Shown in pieces: positions 25,130-30,025 of a stretch of 30,025 bases of DNA. Under the pieces are notes generated by a model, which was not told where the DNA came from, made no database searches, and saw nothing but the letters and a program-made list of their open reading frames with translations. The stretch lies in contig CAZXGS010000046.1 of NCBI GenBank assembly GCA_964640525.1, positions 1-30,025 of the forward strand, written 5' to 3'. The position numbers and the translations under genes were made by a program. This DNA is from SZAS-103 sp964640525 (GTDB taxonomy: Bacteria > Pseudomonadota > Gammaproteobacteria > Xanthomonadales > Xanthomonadaceae). The stretch's first letter is position 1. The number at the start of each line of letters is the position of its first letter.

Positions 25130-25498
25130 ATGCGCCTTGCCCTTGCCGCCGTGATTGCCCTGGCCCTGACCGGCTGTCACCACGGCCCGCCGCCGATGCC
25201 CACCCAGGCCTTCACCGCACCGGGCGTGACGCTGAAGCTGGATCCGCCAGCCGCACCGGACTGCAAGCCCACCACCACCTACCGCGCGACCCTGACCTGG
25301 ACGGTGCAATCGGACCTGCCCAAGACCAACGTGCGCATCGGTTCGCCGACCGGGAAACTGTTCGCGCGCAGCAACGACGAAAAGGCCCACGAGGAGACCG
25401 GCGACTGGGTCAGGCCCGGCATGTGGTTCATCCTGCTCACTCGCGACGACGACGAAGTGCTCGGCGCGATCCAGGCCGGGCCCAAGGCCTGTCCCTGA
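25130..25498 (+). CDS. Small lipoprotein of unknown function
   Basis: A 122-aa product with a classic lipobox LTGC (C16) after a short hydrophobic signal. GGAG at 25121-25124 is 5 bases ahead of the ATG. His-His after the Cys gives no inner-membrane retention signal, so outer-membrane location is likely. The mature part (about 105 aa) has alternating strands (TTTYRATLTWTVQSDL, TNVRIGSPTGKLFA, RPGMWFILLTRDDDEVLGAI) that look like a small Ig-like beta fold; this is a guess from pattern only. Two Cys (DCKP and KACP at the end) could close it with a disulfide. It converges on the FAD enzyme gene 54 bases away. Confidence 0.8.
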   Translation: MRLALAAVIALALTGCHHGPPPMPTQAFTAPGVTLKLDPPAAPDCKPTTTYRATLTWTVQSDLPKTNVRIGSPTGKLFARSNDEKAHEETGDWVRPGMWFILLTRDDDEVLGAIQAGPKACP

Positions 25499-25552
25499 CG
25501 ACAGTCGGGCCGCGCCGCTGCACGCGGGGTCGGATCCAGTGGCGATGCCCCG

Positions 25553-26977
25553 TCATGCGCCTCCGGTCGTGGCGCGGACCGTGACCGCTTGCGCATCGAA
25601 CAGCTTGCCCGGATTCATCAGCCCCAGCGGGTCGAAGGCCTTGCGCACGCCGCGCATGAGTTCGATCTCGGCCGGGCTGCGGGTGCTGTCCAGGTAGGGC
25701 TTTTTGACCAGGCCGATGCCGTGCTCGGCCGAGATGCTGCCGCCGTGGCTCTGCAGGGTTCGTGCCAGCAGCTTGGTCACCCGTTCGCACTGTTCGATGA
25801 ACTCGGCAGCGTCCATGGCCTCGGGCTTGAGCACGTTGACGTGCAGGTTGCCGTCGCCGATGTGGCCGAACCAGACCACGTCAAAGTGCGGATACTGCGC
25901 GTCCAGCAAGGCCTGCATGTCGTGCAGGAACGCCGGCACCGCCGCGATCCGCACCGAGACGTCGTTCTTGTACGGGCGCCAGCGTGCCAGGCTTTCGGTG
26001 ATGCCCTCGCGCAGGCGCCACAGTTCGGCCGCCTGCGCCGCGCTCTGGCTGAGCACGCCATCGCTCACCCAGCCCTGCGCCAGGCAATGCTCGAACACGT
26101 CCAGCGCGGCCTGCTGGCGGGCCGGCGTGTCGGCGTCGAACTCGGCGACGACGTAGTACGCGGCCGCCTCCGCGAACGGGCGCCGCGCGCCGTGGGCGAG
26201 GACGTGGTGCAGGGCGCGCTCGGTGAAGAATTCGAACGCGCCCAGGGCCAGCGCACGGCGGCAGGTTTCGAACACCTGCATCAGTGCCTGCATCGCCGGC
26301 ACCGCCAGCAGCATCACTTGCGATGGCGCTGCGGGATCGGTCAGGCGCAAGGTCGCTTCCACCACCATCCCCAAGGTGCCCTCGGCGCCGATGACCAGAT
26401 GGCGCAGGTCGTAGCCGGAGGAATTCTTGACCAGCCCACGCTGCAGGTCGAGCAATTGCCCGCCGGCGGTGACCAGTTTCAGCCCGGCGATCCATTCGCG
26501 GGTGTTGCCGTAGCGGATCACCCGGATGCCGCCAGCGTTGGTGGCGATGTTGCCGCCGATGCTGCACGAGCCGCGCGCGGCGAAGTCGACCGGGTAGATC
26601 AGGCCGTGCTCACGCGCGGCCGCATGGACCGCCTCCAGCGTGATGCCCGGCTGCACGGTCAGGGTGCGGTCGATGGCATCGAAGGCGAGCACGCGCTGCA
26701 TGCGTTCGAAGCTCACCACCAGTTCGCCATGCGCCGCGACGGCGCCACCGGACAGGCCGGTGCGGCCACCCGAGGGCACCAGCGCGACGCCCTGCTCGCT
26801 GGCCCAGAGCGCGATCGCCTGCACGTCCTGGGTCCCGGCCGGGAACGCGATCGCCAGCGGCGCGGGCGTCCAGCGCCGGGTCCAGTCGCGGCCGTAGAAC
26901 TCCAGGTCGGCCGCGTCGGTGGCCAGTCGCAGGGCGGGCAGGCGCCGGACGAGTTCGGCAAGGCGATGGTCGGGCAT
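25553..26977 (-). CDS. FAD-linked D-2-hydroxyglutarate dehydrogenase-type oxidoreductase
   Basis: A 474-aa enzyme of the vanillyl-alcohol-oxidase/GlcD fold that oxidises a D-2-hydroxyacid using FAD. The FAD-binding half has VPSGGRTGLSGGAV, GSCSIGGNIATNAGG and GAEGTLGMVVEATL. The C-terminal half carries the substrate/metal His motifs HIGDGNLHVNVL and SAEHGIGLVKK. The start at 26977 has AGGA 6 bases ahead. It is divergent from serA with a 120-base gap. In Pseudomonas a D-2-hydroxyglutarate dehydrogenase works with SerA, oxidising the D-2-hydroxyglutarate that SerA makes while reducing 2-oxoglutarate. The same arrangement favours that substrate here. D-lactate or glycolate activity cannot be excluded from sequence. 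Confidence 0.87.
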   Translation of the reverse strand: MPDHRLAELVRRLPALRLATDAADLEFYGRDWTRRWTPAPLAIAFPAGTQDVQAIALWASEQGVALVPSGGRTGLSGGAVAAHGELVVSFERMQRVLAFDAIDRTLTVQPGITLEAVHAAAREHGLIYPVDFAARGSCSIGGNIATNAGGIRVIRYGNTREWIAGLKLVTAGGQLLDLQRGLVKNSSGYDLRHLVIGAEGTLGMVVEATLRLTDPAAPSQVMLLAVPAMQALMQVFETCRRALALGAFEFFTERALHHVLAHGARRPFAEAAAYYVVAEFDADTPARQQAALDVFEHCLAQGWVSDGVLSQSAAQAAELWRLREGITESLARWRPYKNDVSVRIAAVPAFLHDMQALLDAQYPHFDVVWFGHIGDGNLHVNVLKPEAMDAAEFIEQCERVTKLLARTLQSHGGSISAEHGIGLVKKPYLDSTRSPAEIELMRGVRKAFDPLGLMNPGKLFDAQAVTVRATTGGA

Positions 26978-27097
26978 GGCAATCCTGTCGTGAGCCGTGG
27001 TCGCGGCGTGCCAGTGTCGCGCGGATCGGTCGGTTGTTGCACTGCCGCACGCGGGCGCGGGTTCTGGCATAGTCAGCTTCCGCATGAAGCCATTGCC

Positions 27098-28333
27098 ATG
27101 ACCCGAACCTCGTTCCCACGCCAGGACATCAAGGTGCTGCTGCTGGAGGGCGTCAGCCGCACCGCGGTGGCGGCGTTCGAAGCCGCCGGCTACAGCCAGA
27201 TCGAATTCCACGACAAGGCGCTGCCCGAAGACGAGCTCAAGCGTCGCATTGCCGATGCCTGCCTGGTCGGCATCCGTTCGCGCACCCAGCTTTCGGCCGA
27301 TGTCCTTGCGCATGCCAGGCGCCTGATCGCGGTCGGATGCTTCTGCATCGGCACCAATCAGGTGGATGTCGAGACGGCAGGCACGCTGGGCATCCCGGTG
27401 TTCAATGCGCCGTACTCCAACACCCGCAGCGTGGCCGAACTGGTGCTGGCCGAACTGATCCTGCTGGCACGGGGCATTCCGCAGAAGAACGCGCAGTGCC
27501 ATCGCGGCGGCTGGTCGAAGTCGGCGGCCGGCAGTTTCGAGGTGCGTGGCAAGACGCTTGGTGTGGTCGGCTACGGCCACATCGGCACCCAGGTGGGCGT
27601 GCTCGCCGAAAGCCTGGGCATGCAGGTGATCTACCACGACATCGAATCCAGGCTCTCGCTGGGCAACGCGCGCGAAGCGGCCAGCCTCGACGAACTGCTC
27701 GAACGCGCCGACTTCGTCACCCTGCACGTGCCGGAAACACCGCAGACGCGGTGGATGATCGGCGCGGTGCAACTGGCGAAGATGCGCCGCGGCGCGATCC
27801 TGATCAATGCCGCGCGCGGCACCGTGGTCGACATTGACGCGCTGGCGGCAAGCCTGCGCGAGGGCCGGCTCGCAGGCGCGGCCATCGACGTGTTTCCGGT
27901 CGAGCCGCAGGGCAACCACGACCCGTTCGTGTCGCCGCTGATCGGCATGGACAACGTGATCCTGACCCCGCACGTGGGCGGCAGCACGCTGGAGGCGCAG
28001 GACAACATCGGCCGCGAAGTCGCCGCCAAGCTGCTGCGCTACAGCGACAACGGCAGCACGCTGTCGGCGGTGAACTTCCCGGAAGTCTCGCTGCCCGGTC
28101 ACCCCAACAGCCAGCGCCTGCTGCACATCCACCGCAACGAGCCTGGCGTGCTCTCGCGCGTGAACGAGGTATTTTCCGGGGCGCGGGTCAACATCGATGC
28201 GCAGTACCTGCAGACCGACGTCCGCGTCGGCTACGTGGTGATCGACGTGTCCACCTCGGCCGAACATGCCATGGTGCTGAAGGATGCGCTGGCGGCGATC
28301 CCCGGGACCTTGCGCACGCGCGTGCTGTACTGA
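27098..28333 (+). CDS. serA: D-3-phosphoglycerate dehydrogenase
   Basis: First step of L-serine synthesis: NAD-dependent oxidation of 3-phosphoglycerate. At 411 aa it matches the E. coli-type enzyme (410 aa). The Rossmann motif is VGYGHIGTQVG, and the catalytic residues fall at R240 (NAARGTV), E269 (FPVEP) and H292 (TPHVGGST), the same numbers as in E. coli. The C-terminal ACT domain (LLHIHRNEPGVLSRVNEVF, INIDAQYLQT-like) gives serine feedback. Enzymes of this type also reduce 2-oxoglutarate, which recycles NADH; the divergent FAD enzyme would remove the product. The ribosome site is weak. ATG 27098 is preferred since family similarity starts just after it. The 120-base divergent gap must hold both promoters, but I saw no convincing -35/-10 pair. 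Confidence 0.96.
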   Translation: MTRTSFPRQDIKVLLLEGVSRTAVAAFEAAGYSQIEFHDKALPEDELKRRIADACLVGIRSRTQLSADVLAHARRLIAVGCFCIGTNQVDVETAGTLGIPVFNAPYSNTRSVAELVLAELILLARGIPQKNAQCHRGGWSKSAAGSFEVRGKTLGVVGYGHIGTQVGVLAESLGMQVIYHDIESRLSLGNAREAASLDELLERADFVTLHVPETPQTRWMIGAVQLAKMRRGAILINAARGTVVDIDALAASLREGRLAGAAIDVFPVEPQGNHDPFVSPLIGMDNVILTPHVGGSTLEAQDNIGREVAAKLLRYSDNGSTLSAVNFPEVSLPGHPNSQRLLHIHRNEPGVLSRVNEVFSGARVNIDAQYLQTDVRVGYVVIDVSTSAEHAMVLKDALAAIPGTLRTRVLY

Positions 28334-28391
28334 GCGGCGCGCGGTACGGCGGCGCCGTCGTCGGCTTCTGCGGATGACGGTGCGCAACGGC

Positions 28392-28420
28392 ATGACGAAT
28401 GCCCTCGCGCGTACTAGACT
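28392..28420 (+). promoter_or_regulatory. Candidate promoter of the flavoprotein gene
   Basis: ATGACG (28392-28397) and TAGACT (28415-28420) are 17 bases apart, each matching four of six consensus bases. The predicted start of transcription is about 25 bases before the GTG start. Confidence 0.45.
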
Positions 28421-28451
28421 CGGCGCATCCCCACGCGAATGGGAGTTCGCC

Positions 28452-30025
28452 GTGCGTCCGACCGATGTGCGCGATCCGCAGTATTTCCACAAGGTGGTGG
28501 ACTGCCAGTGGGCGTGCCCATCGCACACTCCGGTGCCCGAATACATCCGCCTGATCGCGGCCGGGCGCTACACCGACGCCTATCTGATCAACTGGGAATC
28601 CAACGTCTTCCCGGGCATCCTCGGGCGCACCTGCGACCGCCCCTGCGAGCCGGCCTGCCGGCGTGGGCGGGTGGAAGAGAAGAACACCGGCAAGCCCGAG
28701 CCGGTCGCGATCTGCCGGCTCAAGCGGGTGGCCGCCGACCACAAGGATCCGGATGTCCAGCGTCGCCTGCACGAGAAGCTGCCGCCGACCACGCCGCGCA
28801 ACGGCAAACGGATCGCCTGCGTCGGCGCCGGCCCGTCCTCGCTGACCCTCGCCCGCGACCTGGTGCCGCTGGGCTACGCGGTGACCGTGTTCGAGGCCGA
28901 CCCCAAGCCCGGTGGCTTCATGCGCACGCAAGTGCCGCGCTTCCGCCTGCCCGAGGAAGTCATCGACGAGGAGACCGGCTACATCCTCGACCTCGGCGTC
29001 GAGTTCGTCGGCGGCCGTCGCATCGACTCGATGAAAGCGCTGCTGGCCGAAGGCTGGGACGCGGTCTTCGTCGGCTGCGGCGCCCCACGCGGGCGCGACC
29101 TGCCGATCCCGGGGCGCACGGAGGCCGCCGCCCACATCCACGTCGGCCTGGACTGGCTGGCCAACGTCTATTTCGGCCACGTCACGAAGGTCGGCAAGCG
29201 CGTGCTGGTGCTCGGCGGCGGCAATACCGCGATGGACTGCTGTCGCAGCGCGCGCCGGCTCGGCGGCGAAGCGGTCACCGTGCTGGTGCGCTCGACCTTC
29301 GAGGACATGAAGGCCAGCCCGTGGGAGAAGGAGGATGCGATGCACGAGGGCATCCCGATCCTGCCGTGCCGGGTGCCCAAGGAATTCCTGCACGAGAACG
29401 GCAAGCTCGTGGGCATGCGTTTCGAGGTCGTCAAGTCGGTCTACGACGACAAGGGCCGGCGCAAGCTGGTGCCGACCGGTGAACCCAACGAAGTCCACGC
29501 CTGCGACGAGGTATTGATCGCGGTCGGCCAGGAGAATGCTTTTCCGTGGATCGAGCGCGACTGCGGGATCGAATTCGGGCAGTGGGACATGCCGGTGGTG
29601 GACAAGGTGACGATGCAATCCTCGTTGCCGAATGTGCTGTTCGGCGGAGATGCGGCGTTCGGGCCGAAGAACATCATCTGGGCGGTGGCGCACGGCCACG
29701 AGGCCGCAGTCTCGGTGCATGCGCTGCTTTCCGGTGAGAACCCCGCGCAGCGACCGCCACCGATGACCCACCTGATGTCGCAGAAGATGGGCATCCACGA
29801 GTGGAGCTACGACAACGCCATCGTCCGCGACGAGCGCTACGTGGTGCCGTGGTCGGAAGCGGCGAAGAAACTGGACTCGATCCGGGTCGAGGTCGAACTG
29901 GGATTCGATGCCGCCACCGCGTTCAAGGAAGCCCAGCGCTGCCTGAACTGCGACGTGCAGACGGTGTTCGCCGACAAGCTGTGCATCGAGTGCGACGCCT
30001 GCGTCGACATCTGCCCGATGGACTG
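28452..30025 (+). CDS. GltD-like FAD/NAD(P) oxidoreductase with ferredoxin domain (3' end missing)
   Basis: Open to the window edge, at least 524 aa. The GTG start has GGGAG (28441-28445) 6 bases ahead. The N-terminal Cys-rich part (C18, C22, C61, C65, C69, C88; CDRPCEPACRRG) is the double Fe-S domain of the glutamate synthase small subunit family. It is followed by FAD motif VGAGPSSLTLA (about 124-134) and NAD(P) motif LGGGNTAMD (254-262). GGDAAFGPKNIIWAVAHGHEAA is the closing FAD motif. A C-terminal extension beyond normal GltD has C497/C500 and a 4Fe-4S ferredoxin pattern C511, C514, C517, C521. No gltB precedes it, and the ferredoxin extension suggests transfer of electrons to or from a 2-oxoacid:ferredoxin oxidoreductase or similar enzyme. 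Partners would lie to the right. Confidence 0.87.
   Translation, partial: MRPTDVRDPQYFHKVVDCQWACPSHTPVPEYIRLIAAGRYTDAYLINWESNVFPGILGRTCDRPCEPACRRGRVEEKNTGKPEPVAICRLKRVAADHKDPDVQRRLHEKLPPTTPRNGKRIACVGAGPSSLTLARDLVPLGYAVTVFEADPKPGGFMRTQVPRFRLPEEVIDEETGYILDLGVEFVGGRRIDSMKALLAEGWDAVFVGCGAPRGRDLPIPGRTEAAAHIHVGLDWLANVYFGHVTKVGKRVLVLGGGNTAMDCCRSARRLGGEAVTVLVRSTFEDMKASPWEKEDAMHEGIPILPCRVPKEFLHENGKLVGMRFEVVKSVYDDKGRRKLVPTGEPNEVHACDEVLIAVGQENAFPWIERDCGIEFGQWDMPVVDKVTMQSSLPNVLFGGDAAFGPKNIIWAVAHGHEAAVSVHALLSGENPAQRPPPMTHLMSQKMGIHEWSYDNAIVRDERYVVPWSEAAKKLDSIRVEVELGFDAATAFKEAQRCLNCDVQTVFADKLCIECDACVDICPMD

Noticed and set aside
24893..25390. N-terminal extension of the membrane-anchored unknown protein
   Set aside because: A well-placed GGGAGG precedes ATG 24892, directly before the membrane span; the upstream part looks non-coding.
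27084..27101. A five-codon frame (MKPLP) whose stop overlaps the serA start as ATGA
   Set aside because: It could couple translation, but it is too short to judge and has no clear ribosome site; chance is likely.
28188..29798. A 536-codon minus-strand frame over the serA end and the flavoprotein gene
   Set aside because: Antisense shadow; the plus strand carries the FAD, NAD(P) and Fe-S motifs in one open frame to the window edge.
1..30025. CRISPR arrays, tRNA or rRNA genes, IS elements, prophage genes
   Set aside because: No regularly spaced repeats, no cloverleaf with a T-arm consensus, and no transposase or phage protein was recognised on either strand.

Overview
The window is GC-rich DNA with dense genes on both strands. 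It most likely comes from a gammaproteobacterium of the Xanthomonadales/Lysobacterales. The indications are a GTP-dependent PEP carboxykinase, a large TonB-dependent receptor with a VIGSRIKR-type N-terminus, a palindromic CCTCTCCC/GGGAGAGG intergenic repeat, and the yoaA-tsaB order found in gammaproteobacteria. Family placement is inferred from recognised gene families, not from any search.

Layout. 1-3312: repeat, then an RND-type efflux pump permease. 3420-5301: GTP-dependent PEP carboxykinase, with a candidate promoter overlapping the longest possible reading frame, and a shared hairpin at its 3' end. 5302-16792: an accessory-looking block. It holds two tandem TPR-sulfotransferases (minus strand), a divergent TonB-dependent receptor with a structured leader, a textbook Rho-independent terminator, a collapsed group II intron directly behind that terminator, a third more diverged TPR-sulfotransferase, and a two-domain glycosyltransferase. 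16865-22953: a tightly packed operon mrcB (PBP1b), TPR lipoprotein (LpoP-like), yoaA (Fe-S helicase), VOC protein, tsaB; three junctions are 4-base ATGA overlaps. 23040-24225: exported methionine sulfoxide reductases MsrB and MsrA. 24419-25498: a membrane-anchored protein of unknown function and a small lipoprotein. 25553-28333: a divergent pair, an FAD-linked D-2-hydroxyglutarate dehydrogenase type protein and SerA. 28452-end: a GltD-like flavoprotein with a C-terminal ferredoxin domain, cut by the window edge.

How the genes fit together. The three sulfotransferases, the receptor and the glycosyltransferase are the part most likely to form a little-described system, for example sulfation of a surface or secreted molecule near a dedicated outer-membrane receptor; this is inference from proximity. 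The mrcB operon pairs a peptidoglycan synthase with its probable lipoprotein activator. SerA and the FAD enzyme probably work as a couple in serine synthesis, where the flavoenzyme removes the D-2-hydroxyglutarate made by SerA. The strongest non-coding discovery is the group II intron remnant at 12424-12650: both intron termini are recognisable, but the reverse transcriptase and the middle domains are gone.
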